The translations under genes and the position numbers were made by a program. Shown one piece after another: positions 44,268 to 52,844 of a stretch of DNA of 64,000 nt. Position 1 is the stretch's first letter; each line of letters opens with the position of its first letter. This DNA is from Pseudomonas rhizoryzae. GTDB lineage: Bacteria > Pseudomonadota > Gammaproteobacteria > Pseudomonadales > Pseudomonadaceae. The notes beneath the pieces were generated by a model. It saw only the letters and a list, made by a program, of their open reading frames with translations, made no database searches and was not told the DNA's origin. The stretch is taken from assembly GCF_005250615.1 (NCBI RefSeq), contig NZ_SULM01000002.1:186001-250000 (forward strand), read 5' to 3'.

Positions 44268-45644
44268 TCAGGCGTTGTGAGGGCGCTTATCGCCCAGCAG
44301 CGGCGGCTCTTCGGCTGGAGCGGGTGTTGGCGTCCGGGCACCCACCCGGTCCGAAGTCCGCAGGCTCTGCGGCAATGCCCAGAACAGCAGGCCGGCGGCC
44401 AGCAGGCTGGTGCAGCCGATGAGGTAGAGCGCCGGGGTGGTGCTGCCGGTGGCGTCCTTGATGTAGCCGACCAGCACTGGGCTGACGATGCCGCCGAATT
44501 GCCCCAGGGTGTTGATCAGGGCGATGCCGCCCGCGGCACCCGCCCCCGCGCCGGCCAGCAATTTCGGCGGCAGCGCCCAGAAGGCCGGGATCGAGGCGAT
44601 GATGCCCGCGCCCAGCAGCGCCAGGGAGAGGATCAGCAAGGTGGTGTGGTCGGCGAAGAGTCCTGCGCTGAAGAAGCCCAGGGCACCGGCGACCACCAGG
44701 CCGCAGACGAATTTGCGTCGCTCGCCGCTAGCGTCCGACAGCCGCCCCACCACCACCATGCTGATGGCGCCGAAGACGTAGGGCACGGCGGTCAGCAAGC
44801 CGATGAGCGTTGGGCTTTCGGTGCCGGCGCTGCGGATCAGTTGCGGCGCCCAGAAATTGAGACCATAGGAGGCGACCTGGATGAGGAAGTAGATCAGGCC
44901 GAGCAGCAGGAAGCCCGGCAGCCGAATCGCCGCCAGCAGCGAGCCGTGGCTGTTGTGTTCATGCCGGGCGATGCGGCTGGCCAGGAAGGTTTTCTCGTCG
45001 GCACTGAGCCAGGGCGCATCGGCGATGCGGTCGTGCAGCAGCCGCAGCACCAGCACGCCCAATAACACGCAGGGGATGCCGCCGAGGAGGAACAGCCAGT
45101 GCCAGCCGCGCATGCCCAGCAAACCATCCATCTGACCAAGGATCACGCCGGAAACCGGCGCGCCGATCAGGCCGGCGAAGGCCGAGGCGAGAAACAGCGT
45201 CGAGGTGATGCGGCCGCGATAGCTCTGCGGAAACCATAGCGTCAGGTAGTAGAGGATGCCCGGCGCGAAGCCGGCCTCCATGGCACCGATCAGAAAGCGC
45301 AGGACATAGAACTGCCACTCGGCGGTGACGAACATCATCAGCGCCGTAGCGATGCCCCAGGAGATCATGATGCGGGCGATCCAGCGCCGCGCCCCGACCT
45401 TGTACAGCATCATGTTGCTGGGCACCTCGAACAGCACGTAGCCGACCACGAAGAGTCCGGCGCCCAGGCCATAGGCGGTGTTGCTCAGCGACAGGTCGGC
45501 CTGCAACTGGAACTTGGCGAAGCTGATGTTGATGCGATCGAAGAAGGCGAACAGGTAGCAGACCATGATCAGCGGCATGAGCCGCCAGGCGACCTTGCGG
45601 ACGATGGCCTGTTCGAAAACGGCGGAGGGGGCGGACGAAGGCAT
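44268..45644 (-). CDS. MFS transporter, ACS family (organic anion:H+ symporter)
   Basis: A 458-residue, 12-helix permease. The opening RLMPLIMVCYLFAFFDRINISFAKF (with D-R-x-N in TM1) and FLIGAMEAGFAPGILYYLTLWFP are signatures of the anion:cation symporter group that takes up carboxylates such as tartrate, phthalate or hexuronates. It lies 74 bp downstream of an HMG-CoA-lyase-like gene and a class III CoA-transferase on the same strand and likely imports their substrate, a branched dicarboxylate (inference). Confidence 0.88.
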   Translation of the reverse strand: MPSSAPSAVFEQAIVRKVAWRLMPLIMVCYLFAFFDRINISFAKFQLQADLSLSNTAYGLGAGLFVVGYVLFEVPSNMMLYKVGARRWIARIMISWGIATALMMFVTAEWQFYVLRFLIGAMEAGFAPGILYYLTLWFPQSYRGRITSTLFLASAFAGLIGAPVSGVILGQMDGLLGMRGWHWLFLLGGIPCVLLGVLVLRLLHDRIADAPWLSADEKTFLASRIARHEHNSHGSLLAAIRLPGFLLLGLIYFLIQVASYGLNFWAPQLIRSAGTESPTLIGLLTAVPYVFGAISMVVVGRLSDASGERRKFVCGLVVAGALGFFSAGLFADHTTLLILSLALLGAGIIASIPAFWALPPKLLAGAGAGAAGGIALINTLGQFGGIVSPVLVGYIKDATGSTTPALYLIGCTSLLAAGLLFWALPQSLRTSDRVGARTPTPAPAEEPPLLGDKRPHNA

Positions 45645-45718
45645 AGCGGTCTCCCGGGAGCGGCCAGGCTGGCGCTCCTTTGTTGTTGTAGTCAGGGCGA
45701 ACGTGGGATGCGGGTGGC

Positions 45719-46645
45719 TCAGCCACTGGCCGCGGGTGGCGGATGCAGATCGCAGTTGCGCCCGGCCTTGGCCACCTGGCCGGGGGTGTCATGGCCGAGC
45801 AGCGCCGGCAGGGTGCGCGACAGCGCGATCAGCCGCGCGAGATCGATGCCGGTCTCCAGGCCCATCTCGGTGCAGAGATTCACCAGGTCCTCGGTGCAGA
45901 TGTTGCCGGAGGCCCCTGGCGCGAAGGGGCAGCCGCCGAGGCCGCCGAGGGCGGCGTCGAAGCGGCGGGCGCCGGCCTCAAAGGCCGCCAGCACGTTGCA
46001 CAGGCCGAGGCCGCGGGTGTTGTGGAAGTGCAGGGTCAGAGCGGACGCCGGCACGAACTCCAGCACCTGGCGCACGATCCGCGTCACCTGCCGTGGATTG
46101 GCCATGCCGGTGGTGTCGGCCAGGGTGATGCCGGTCATGCCCAGCGCCAGATAGCGCTGCACCAGCTCGAACACCCAGGCTTCGTCGATGCGCCCTTCGA
46201 AGGGACAGCCGAAGGTAGTCGCCACCGTGCCGTTGAGCGAGACCGCCTGCCCCATGGCCAGCTGCACCACCTCGGCGAAGCTGGCCAGGGACTGCTCGCA
46301 ACTCATGCGCATATTGGCCTGGTTATGGGTCTGGCTGGCGGAGAGCACCAGGTTCAACTCATCGGCCCCCGCCGCCAGGGCGCGCTGGGCGCCCTTGAGA
46401 TTGGGCACCAGGGCGACGTAGGTCACCCCTGGCTGGCGGGCGATGCCCTGGAAGACGTCTTCGCCGTCGCGCAGCATGGGCACCGCCTTGGGCGAGACGA
46501 AGGAACCGGCTTCGATCCGCGTGAAGCCCAGACTGGAGAGTTGGTCGATCAGGGCGATCTTGTCGGCGGTTTCCACCCAGCTCGGCTCGATCTGCAAGCC
46601 ATCACGGGGTGCGACCTCCTGGACGATCAGACGCTCGTTGCTCAT
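45719..46645 (-). CDS. Hydroxymethylglutaryl-CoA lyase family enzyme
   Basis: A 308-residue TIM-barrel lyase. The active-site start VQEVAPRDGLQIEPSWV supplies the Arg and Asp that bind metal and substrate; TLHFHNTRGLGLCN holds the two metal His; GGLGGCPFAPGASGN is the signature loop with the catalytic Cys. The family splits 3-hydroxy-3-methylglutaryl-CoA to acetyl-CoA and acetoacetate, and relatives act on other 3-hydroxy-acyl-CoAs. Its start overlaps the CoA-transferase stop by 4 bp. There is no leucine-degradation (liu) cluster beside it, which points to a free dicarboxylic acid activated by the CoA-transferase as the substrate. Confidence 0.85.
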   Translation of the reverse strand: MSNERLIVQEVAPRDGLQIEPSWVETADKIALIDQLSSLGFTRIEAGSFVSPKAVPMLRDGEDVFQGIARQPGVTYVALVPNLKGAQRALAAGADELNLVLSASQTHNQANMRMSCEQSLASFAEVVQLAMGQAVSLNGTVATTFGCPFEGRIDEAWVFELVQRYLALGMTGITLADTTGMANPRQVTRIVRQVLEFVPASALTLHFHNTRGLGLCNVLAAFEAGARRFDAALGGLGGCPFAPGASGNICTEDLVNLCTEMGLETGIDLARLIALSRTLPALLGHDTPGQVAKAGRNCDLHPPPAASG

Positions 46646-47832
46646 CGCACCACCCCGGCGTCCTTGAGCCGCTGGATGTCGGCCTCGCTCAGACCCAGTT
46701 CGGTCAGCAGGCCATCAGTGTGCTGACCGAGGCTCGGCCCCTGCCAGTTCACCTGGCCCGGCGTCGCCGACAGCTTGGGCACGATGCCCGGCATCTTCAG
46801 GGTCGCGCCATCGGGCAGGGTGGTGTCCAGCAGCATGTCGCGCGCCTGGTAATGCGGATCGGCAACGATGTCGGCGACCGAGTAGATGCGCCCGGCCGGC
46901 ACCTCGGCGCGCTCCAGCATCGCCAGCACCTCATCGATGCCGTGGCTGCCGGTCCAGGCGGCGATGGCCTCGTCGATCAGTTCGCTGTGGCGGGCACGGC
47001 CGTCGTTCTGCGCCAGGTCCGGGCGCTCGGCGAGATCGGGTCGGCCGATGGCCTGCATCAGCCGCACATAGATCGGATCGCTGTTGCCAGCGATCACCAC
47101 ATAGGCGCCGTCGCCGGTGGGATAGGTGTTGGACGGCGCGATGCCCGGCAATGCCCCGCCGCTGCGCTCACGCACATGGCCGAGCATGGAGTATTCGGGC
47201 ACCAGGCTTTCCATGACGTTGAACACGCTCTCCACCAGGGAGACATCCACCACCTGACCATCACCCTGGCCGGTCTTGACCCGCAGCACCGACATCAGGG
47301 CGCCGATCACCGCATGCATGGAGGCCAGGGAATCGCCGAGGCTGACACCGACCCGTGCGGGCGGCACGCCCGGGGTGCCGGTGGTGTAGCGGATGCCGCC
47401 CATGGCCTCGCCGATGGCGCCGAAGCCCGGGCGGTCGCGATAGGGGCCGGTCTGGCCGTAGCCGGAGATACGTACCAGGGTCAGCTTGGGGTTGAGGGCG
47501 TGCAGCACGTCCCAGCCGAGCCCGAGTTTTTCCAGGGCGCCCGGCCGCAGATTCTCGATGAGCACATCGGCGCTCTCGACCAGTTGCTTGACCAGGGCCA
47601 CGCCCTCGGCGGATCTCAGATTCAGGGCGAGGGACTTCTTGTTGCGCGATTGCAGATACCACCAGAGCGAGGTGCCCTCGTGCAGCTTGCGCCATTTGCG
47701 CAGGGGATCGCCCTTGTCCAGGGCTTCGATCTTGATGACTTCGGCGCCGAACTCCGCCAGCAGGCGAGCGGCGAAGGGGGCGGCGATGAGCGTACCTATC
47801 TCGATGACGCGCAATCCGGTGAGGGCCGTCAT
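46642..47832 (-). CDS. Class III CoA-transferase (CaiB/BaiF family)
   Basis: A 396-residue CoA-transferase. LTGLRVIEIGTLIAAPFAARLLAEFGAEVIKIE is the conserved N-terminal fold, KKSLALNL the second block and VSLGDSLASMHAVIGAL carries the catalytic Asp that becomes acylated by CoA. Close relatives use succinyl-CoA to activate dicarboxylic acids, including succinyl-CoA:(hydroxymethyl)glutarate CoA-transferases. It is first in the overlapping pair with the HMG-CoA-lyase-like gene and sits below a LysR gene and a palindromic operator, forming a likely activation-and-cleavage pathway. Confidence 0.86.
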   Translation of the reverse strand: MTALTGLRVIEIGTLIAAPFAARLLAEFGAEVIKIEALDKGDPLRKWRKLHEGTSLWWYLQSRNKKSLALNLRSAEGVALVKQLVESADVLIENLRPGALEKLGLGWDVLHALNPKLTLVRISGYGQTGPYRDRPGFGAIGEAMGGIRYTTGTPGVPPARVGVSLGDSLASMHAVIGALMSVLRVKTGQGDGQVVDVSLVESVFNVMESLVPEYSMLGHVRERSGGALPGIAPSNTYPTGDGAYVVIAGNSDPIYVRLMQAIGRPDLAERPDLAQNDGRARHSELIDEAIAAWTGSHGIDEVLAMLERAEVPAGRIYSVADIVADPHYQARDMLLDTTLPDGATLKMPGIVPKLSATPGQVNWQGPSLGQHTDGLLTELGLSEADIQRLKDAGVVR

Positions 47833-47916
47833 GGCGGGCTAGCCTCGTTGTTGTTGGACTACGGTCGATGCTAGGGGAATCGCGCGGCAAAGGGGTAACG
47901 TCTTTCGGCAATGGGC

Positions 47917-47933
47917 CTTCGCGAAACGCGAAG
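47917..47933. promoter_or_regulatory. Perfect LysR-type palindrome upstream of the CoA-transferase
   Basis: CTTCGCG-AAA-CGCGAAG is a perfect inverted repeat and contains the LysR consensus T-N11-A. It lies 85 bp before the CoA-transferase ATG and 9 bp beyond the LysR gene's end. It could be the regulator's binding site, or a terminator of the LysR transcript; lack of a T-run favours the first. Confidence 0.5.
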
Positions 47934-47941
47934 ACCTGGCG

Positions 47942-48847
47942 TCAACGCGGCAACAGATGGTCGTAGAGCAGGCGGCTGACCGGCGACAAGGCGTCCACGT
48001 CGCGCACCACCAGCGCCAGGCTGCGCTGCGCCCAGTCGTCGTCGAGGGCGGCGGCGATGAGACCGAGCGGTCGGCCGATGAGCTCGAAGGCCTGCAACGG
48101 CAGCACCCCCAGGCCAAAGCCGGCCTGCACCATGCGGCAGACGGCGTCGAAACCGGGCACATGAATCCTGATTCGCAAGGCCTTGCCGTGGCTGCGCGCG
48201 GCGGCCTTGGTGCGCAGGTGGATGAAGCTGTCGGCGTGCAGGCCGACGTGGTCGTCGTCCAGGGTCTGCCCGAAGTCCAGCCGCGCGCGTCCGGCCAGGC
48301 GATGATCCGGGCGCATCACCACCACCAGGGTGTCCTGGCGATAGGGCACGGCCAGCAGGCCACGGGTATCGGTATCCGACGAGCAGATGCCCAGGTCGGC
48401 GGCGCCTTCCAGCACGCCCTTCACCACCCCGGCGCTGGGCCGCTCGTCCAGGCTAACCTTGACCTGGGGATGGCCGACCGCGAACGCCTGCAGGTCTTCG
48501 GGGAGGAATTCGATGATGGCGGAGATGTTGGCCATCATCCGCACGTAGCCCCGCACGCCTTGCAGGTGCTCGCCGACGTCGATGCTGATCCGCTCGACGT
48601 CGGCGAGGATGCGCTTGGCGTAATGCAGCAGCGTCTCGCCGACCGGGGTCAGGGTCATGCCCTTGGCATTGCGCTCGAAGAGTTCGCTGTCGAGCGAGCG
48701 CTCCAGGTCGTGCAGCCGCTTGCTGGCGGCCGACAAGGCGATCATCTCGCGCTCGGCGGCGCGGGTCAGGGTGCCCTCCTCGTGCACCGCCAGCAGCAGC
48801 TGCAGCGAGACGAGATCGAGGCGGCGGAGCAGATTGCGGTAGTGCAT
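47942..48847 (-). CDS. LysR-family transcriptional regulator
   Basis: A 301-residue regulator. The HTH (about 10-70) has LQLLLAVHEEGTLTRAAERE and SAASKRLHDLERSLDSELFER; the effector-binding domain begins with VRGYVRMMANISAIIEFLPEDL. It precedes the CoA-transferase-lyase-permease genes on the same strand with a 109-bp gap that contains the palindrome. An acyl-CoA or dicarboxylate effector is plausible given the neighbours. Confidence 0.88.
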   Translation of the reverse strand: MHYRNLLRRLDLVSLQLLLAVHEEGTLTRAAEREMIALSAASKRLHDLERSLDSELFERNAKGMTLTPVGETLLHYAKRILADVERISIDVGEHLQGVRGYVRMMANISAIIEFLPEDLQAFAVGHPQVKVSLDERPSAGVVKGVLEGAADLGICSSDTDTRGLLAVPYRQDTLVVVMRPDHRLAGRARLDFGQTLDDDHVGLHADSFIHLRTKAAARSHGKALRIRIHVPGFDAVCRMVQAGFGLGVLPLQAFELIGRPLGLIAAALDDDWAQRSLALVVRDVDALSPVSRLLYDHLLPR

Positions 48848-48919
48848 CGTCTCGGAATCCTGGCGGCCAGCGGTCCTTGTACAGGATCAGGTCCGCCTAG
48901 GATAACCGCCCGCCGTCGA

Positions 48920-49390
48920 TCAGAGCCCCAGGTCGCTCAGGCCGGGGTGGTCGTCCGGCCGCCGCCCCTGGGGCCAGTGAAACAGCCGCTCGGCCTCCAG
49001 GATGGGCAGGTCGTTGATGCTGGCGTGGCGCTCGGCCATCAGGCCCTGGTCGTCGAAGTGCCAATTCTCGTTGCCATACGAGCGATACCACTGGCCGTTC
49101 TCGTCGTGCCATTCGTAGGCAAAACGCACGGCGATGCGCGCGCCGTCATGGGCCCAGAGCTCCTTGATCAGCCGGTACTCGTGCTCACGTTGCCACTTGC
49201 GGGTGAGAAAGGCCTCGATGGCGGCGCGGCCCTGGAAAAACTCAGCGCGGTTACGCCAGCGGCTGTCGGGGGTGTAGGCCAGGGCCACCTTGGCCGGATC
49301 GCGACCGTTCCAGCCGTCTTCGGCGGCGCGGACCTTCTGGCGGGCGGTCTCCAGGGTGAAGGGGGGTAGCGGGGGACGGGCAGCGCTCAT
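48920..49390 (-). CDS. DUF1348 (SnoaL/NTF2-like) protein
   Basis: A 156-residue protein of the DUF1348 family, an NTF2/SnoaL-like cone fold. The characteristic parts are [60 protein letters not shown] and ASINDLPI. No enzyme activity is established for the family; the pocket suggests binding or isomerising a small molecule. It is single, on the minus strand between LysR and LuxR-type regulators. Confidence 0.88.
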   Translation of the reverse strand: MSAARPPLPPFTLETARQKVRAAEDGWNGRDPAKVALAYTPDSRWRNRAEFFQGRAAIEAFLTRKWQREHEYRLIKELWAHDGARIAVRFAYEWHDENGQWYRSYGNENWHFDDQGLMAERHASINDLPILEAERLFHWPQGRRPDDHPGLSDLGL

Positions 49391-49477
49391 GGGGCACTCC
49401 TTGGGAGGTGAAGCCCCAGTGTCGGCGTGGACTAGCGTCGTCGCAAGGTCGAGGAGCCCACAGATCGCGCCATGCCC

Positions 49478-50242
49478 TCAAACCTCCACCAGCCGATAGT
49501 GCAGCCCCCGCACCACCGCCTCGACCCTATTACGCGCGCCCAGTTTGCGCGCCGCGGAATTGAGGTGCAGGTTGACCGTGGCGGTGGATCGGTTGAGGGT
49601 GGCGGCAATGCGCTTGGCGGTCAGGCCCTTGGCCGAGTACTGCAGGCACTCGCGCTCGCGCGGAGTCAGGTGGATCTGGCCGCAGCGACGTTCGGCCGGG
49701 GCCAGCAATTCGTCGGCCCGGGCCTGGAAGGCATGGGCCAGTACCAGGAAGGCGCCCAGGCAGGCCTCGCCGGTGGACTCGGCGTCGCGCGTCTCGGCAT
49801 CGAGGATGCCGGTGAGGGTGGCGAAGGCGCCACCGGGCAGATGCAAGGGCACCGTCACCCCGGTGGCGAGGCCACTGTCGCAGACGTAGCGGGTGACCGG
49901 GCGATGGCTGTCACCCAGGTATTCGCGCAGGGAACTGCGGGTTTCGCTGCGGAATGACCAGACGAAGGGCGTGGCGCGCCGGCTGGCGCACTGTTGCACG
50001 GGATCGATCTGGTAGTAGCCGCGCTCGCACCAGAAGGCCTGCATGTCGGCCGGCGCATTGCGTGCCTTGAACACCGACGGCGTGATGAGCACGCCATCGT
50101 GGCTCAGCGGCACCGGCGCATAGTCGTAGATCAGCGCCTTGCAGCCGAAGCCCTCGGCAGTGGCCTGCACGGCGTCCAGACAGGCATCGAGGCTGGCCAG
50201 GCCGGCGAGGCGGCCGCTGACGGTGAGCAGATCGGCATGCAT
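49478..50242 (-). CDS. LuxR-family solo with autoinducer-binding domain
   Basis: A 254-residue regulator. The N-terminal acyl-homoserine-lactone-binding-type domain (about 15-165) has FWCERGYYQIDPV, which keeps the Trp/Tyr and Asp-Pro seen in LuxR proteins, and the C-terminal HTH (about 187-250) reads LTPRERECLQYSAKGLTAKR then IAATLNRSTATVNLHLNSAARKLGA. No luxI is in the window, so it is a 'solo' that may listen to an exogenous or plant-related signal. The ATG at 50242 follows GAGGGAG. It is divergent from an APC permease, its probable target. Confidence 0.85.
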   Translation of the reverse strand: MHADLLTVSGRLAGLASLDACLDAVQATAEGFGCKALIYDYAPVPLSHDGVLITPSVFKARNAPADMQAFWCERGYYQIDPVQQCASRRATPFVWSFRSETRSSLREYLGDSHRPVTRYVCDSGLATGVTVPLHLPGGAFATLTGILDAETRDAESTGEACLGAFLVLAHAFQARADELLAPAERRCGQIHLTPRERECLQYSAKGLTAKRIAATLNRSTATVNLHLNSAARKLGARNRVEAVVRGLHYRLVEV

Positions 50243-50315
50243 CTTGGAACTCCCTCGGGGGTCGCGATGGGAGAAAGAAAGCAAAGCCTCTGCCAGTCGC
50301 TGGCGCGCTCCTGCA

Positions 50316-50334
50316 AACCTAGCACTTTTAGGGA
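50316..50334. promoter_or_regulatory. Lux-box-like dyad between luxR solo and permease
   Basis: AACCTAGCACTTTTAGGGA has the inverted half-sites CCTA (50318-50321) and TAGG (50329-50332) in the 153-bp divergent promoter region. It resembles the ACCT..AGGT form of lux boxes but is imperfect. Confidence 0.35.
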
Positions 50335-50395
50335 TGGGGCCTGTCTGGCCGCTGGCCTAGAGTCGAGTCCACCCCGCCCCTTCGAGGATGCCCCC

Positions 50396-51778
50396 ATGAC
50401 TCAGCACGCTCCGTCCGGCGACAGCGCCGACCTCGCCCGCTTCGGCTATACCCAGGAACTCAAGCGCCAGCTCGGGCTCAAGGACCTGCTCATCTACGGC
50501 CTGGTGTTCATGGTGCCCATCGCACCCTTCTCCATCTTTGGCGGGGTCTTCGACGCCAGCCACGGCATGGTGCCCCTCACCTACCTGATCGGCTTCGTCG
50601 CCATGCTGTTCACCGCGGTCAGCTACCAGCAGATGTCCCGCGCCTTTCCCATGGCCGGCTCGGTCTACACCTATGTTGGGCGTGGCCTGCACCCGGCGCT
50701 GGGCTTTCTCGCCGGCTGGGCCATCCTGCTGGACTACCTGCTGGTGCCCACCCTGCTCTATGTGATCGGCGCCACCGCCATGGCCAACGTCATCCCGGCC
50801 ATTCCCCAGCCGCTGTGGATCGTCTTCTTCGTCGGCCTCAACACCCTGGTCAACCTGCGCGGCATCGAGACCACCGCGCGCGCCAACCGGCTGTTCCTCT
50901 ACGGCCAACTGGCGGTGTTGCTGGTGTTCGTGGTGCTGGCGTCCCTGGCCATCAGCCGCGGCGTCAATGGCGCTGAATGGAGTCTGAAGCCGCTGTACAA
51001 CCCGCAGGAATTCTCGCTGCCGCTGATCTTCAGCGCCCTCTCGGTGGCGGTGCTGTCCTTCCTCGGCTTCGACGCCATTTCCACCCTCTCCGAAGAGACC
51101 CGTGGGGGTAACCGCGTGGTGGGCCGCGCCACCCTGCTGGCGCTGACCCTGGTGGCCGCGCTGTTCATGGTGCAGACCTGGCTGGCCGCGCTGCTGCAGC
51201 CCAACCTCATCCAGTACCCCGACGCCGACGCCTCCAACAATGCCTTCTACGAAATCGGTCGGCTGATCGCCGGTCCCTGGCTGCAGGTGGTGATCGCCCT
51301 CGCCGTGGCCATCGGCGCCGCCATCGCCAACGCCCTGGTGGCCCAGGCCGCCACCTCGCGCCTGCTGTTCGCCATGGCCCGCGACCGCCAGCTGCCGCAG
51401 TTCCTGCGCCACATCCATCCGGTTACCCGCATCCCCCAACGTGCGGTTCTGCTGGTAGCCGGGTTGAGTCTGGTGCTGGGCCTGTTCTTCGTTGGCCAGA
51501 TCAATCTGCTGGCGTCCATGTGCAATTTCGGTGCACTGACCGCCTTCCTGCTCCTGCATGTGGCAGTGGCCTGGCATTATCGTGGCGCCGGTCGCCCCAT
51601 GCTTTACGGTCTGGTCCCACTGGTCGGCTTCATCATCCTCGCCTATGTGCTGGTCAATGCCGACGTCTACGCCAAGGTCGGTGGCACCTGCTGGACGGTG
51701 CTGGGCCTGGCCGTGCTGGCCTTCCTCAAGGTCAGCGGCCGGACCGTGGAATTCAAGGCCAACGACGCCGTCCACTGA
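50396..51778 (+). CDS. APC-family amino acid/polyamine permease
   Basis: A 460-residue membrane permease with 12 helices. LGLKDLLIYGLVFMVPIAPFSIFGGVFDASHG and the TM6 segment SFLGFDAISTLSEETRGGNR are characteristic of the PuuP/YhdG-like group that imports putrescine and other amines or amino acids with protons. The family match starts at the ATG at 50396; the open frame runs upstream to 49994 but that part is unrelated. Divergent from the LuxR solo, so uptake may be controlled by an external signal. Confidence 0.88.
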   Translation: MTQHAPSGDSADLARFGYTQELKRQLGLKDLLIYGLVFMVPIAPFSIFGGVFDASHGMVPLTYLIGFVAMLFTAVSYQQMSRAFPMAGSVYTYVGRGLHPALGFLAGWAILLDYLLVPTLLYVIGATAMANVIPAIPQPLWIVFFVGLNTLVNLRGIETTARANRLFLYGQLAVLLVFVVLASLAISRGVNGAEWSLKPLYNPQEFSLPLIFSALSVAVLSFLGFDAISTLSEETRGGNRVVGRATLLALTLVAALFMVQTWLAALLQPNLIQYPDADASNNAFYEIGRLIAGPWLQVVIALAVAIGAAIANALVAQAATSRLLFAMARDRQLPQFLRHIHPVTRIPQRAVLLVAGLSLVLGLFFVGQINLLASMCNFGALTAFLLLHVAVAWHYRGAGRPMLYGLVPLVGFIILAYVLVNADVYAKVGGTCWTVLGLAVLAFLKVSGRTVEFKANDAVH

Positions 51779-51813
51779 GGACGGCACAGACCGCTAGGCT
51801 ACAGCCGCAGCGG

Positions 51814-52707
51814 TCAGCCGCTGACGGCCCTGGCGTCGGCCAGGGCCCGCCGCGGCAGCGTTCCCCACAGCGAGGCGATCACGATCAGCAGGCCGCCCAG
51901 CCAGCCCCAGAGGCCCAGGTGTTCGTCCAGCCAGAAGGTGGCGAACAGCGCGCCGAACATGGGCTCGGCACCCATCAGCAGGGCGACCCGGGTGGCGCTG
52001 GTCCGCCCCAGGGCGTAGTTCTGGGCGAGGAAGGCGCCCAGGGTGCAGAACAGCACCAGGTAGCCGGTGCTCAGCCAGAAGGCCGGTTGCACCGGCAGCG
52101 GCGTCAGCCCTGGCCCCAGGGCGAACAGCAGCAGACAAACCAGGCCCACCACCCCGGTCTGCACCGCGGTCAGCGCCAGGGCCGGTACCGGCGCGCTGGC
52201 CTGCTGCAGGCGGCGCCGCACCACACAAACGTTGATCGCGCGCAGCACGGCCGCCAGCAGGATCAGGCCGTCGCCCAGGTTGAAGCTCAAGGTCACCCCG
52301 CGGGTCAGCAAACCAGCGCCAACGACCGCCAGGGCCGCTGCGCCCAGAGCACGGGCTTCCGGTCGTTGGCCGAGTAGCCACCATTCGGCGAAGGGCGTCA
52401 GGGCCACGCAGAGGCTGATGAGAAAGGCGGCGTTGCTGGCCGTGGTCAGGGCCACCCCATAGGTCTCGCAGAGAAAGATCGCCAAGAGCAGCAAACCGGT
52501 CGCTATCCCCGGGCCCCAGGCACGGCGTCCCTCGCCCCTCAGGGTCGGCGCGAGCAGCACCGCGGTGAGGCAGAAGCGTAGCGCCAGGTAACCCAGCACC
52601 GGATAGAGCAGCACGGCATCCTTGACCACGGCATAACTGGTACCCCAGACCATGGCGGTGGCGAGCAGCAAGCCTTCGGCGAGGCCAAAGGTGGAACGGT
52701 GCGACAT
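51814..52707 (-). CDS. EamA/DMT-family transporter
   Basis: A 297-residue permease with ten helices in two EamA repeats (about 10-140 and 150-285). VWGTSYAVVKDAVLLYPVLGYLALRF and ALLMGAEPMFGALFATFWLDE are the repeat signatures. The group exports amino acids, metabolites or drugs; no substrate is evident. The ATG at 52707 begins MSHRSTFGLAEGL; the frame upstream is unrelated. Divergent from a LysR regulator, the common arrangement for regulator-exporter pairs. Confidence 0.86.
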   Translation of the reverse strand: MSHRSTFGLAEGLLLATAMVWGTSYAVVKDAVLLYPVLGYLALRFCLTAVLLAPTLRGEGRRAWGPGIATGLLLLAIFLCETYGVALTTASNAAFLISLCVALTPFAEWWLLGQRPEARALGAAALAVVGAGLLTRGVTLSFNLGDGLILLAAVLRAINVCVVRRRLQQASAPVPALALTAVQTGVVGLVCLLLFALGPGLTPLPVQPAFWLSTGYLVLFCTLGAFLAQNYALGRTSATRVALLMGAEPMFGALFATFWLDEHLGLWGWLGGLLIVIASLWGTLPRRALADARAVSG

Positions 52708-52844
52708 GACGACTTCTCCGCGAATCAGGGCGTCAGTGTGCCCCGAATCGTCCCTGACCATAAGCCAAGCGGCCGGCATAGCTCTTGTTCCCTCAGCGCA
52801 GCAATGCCAGCATCCGAGACCCTATTGCTTCCCTGGAATCAGGC

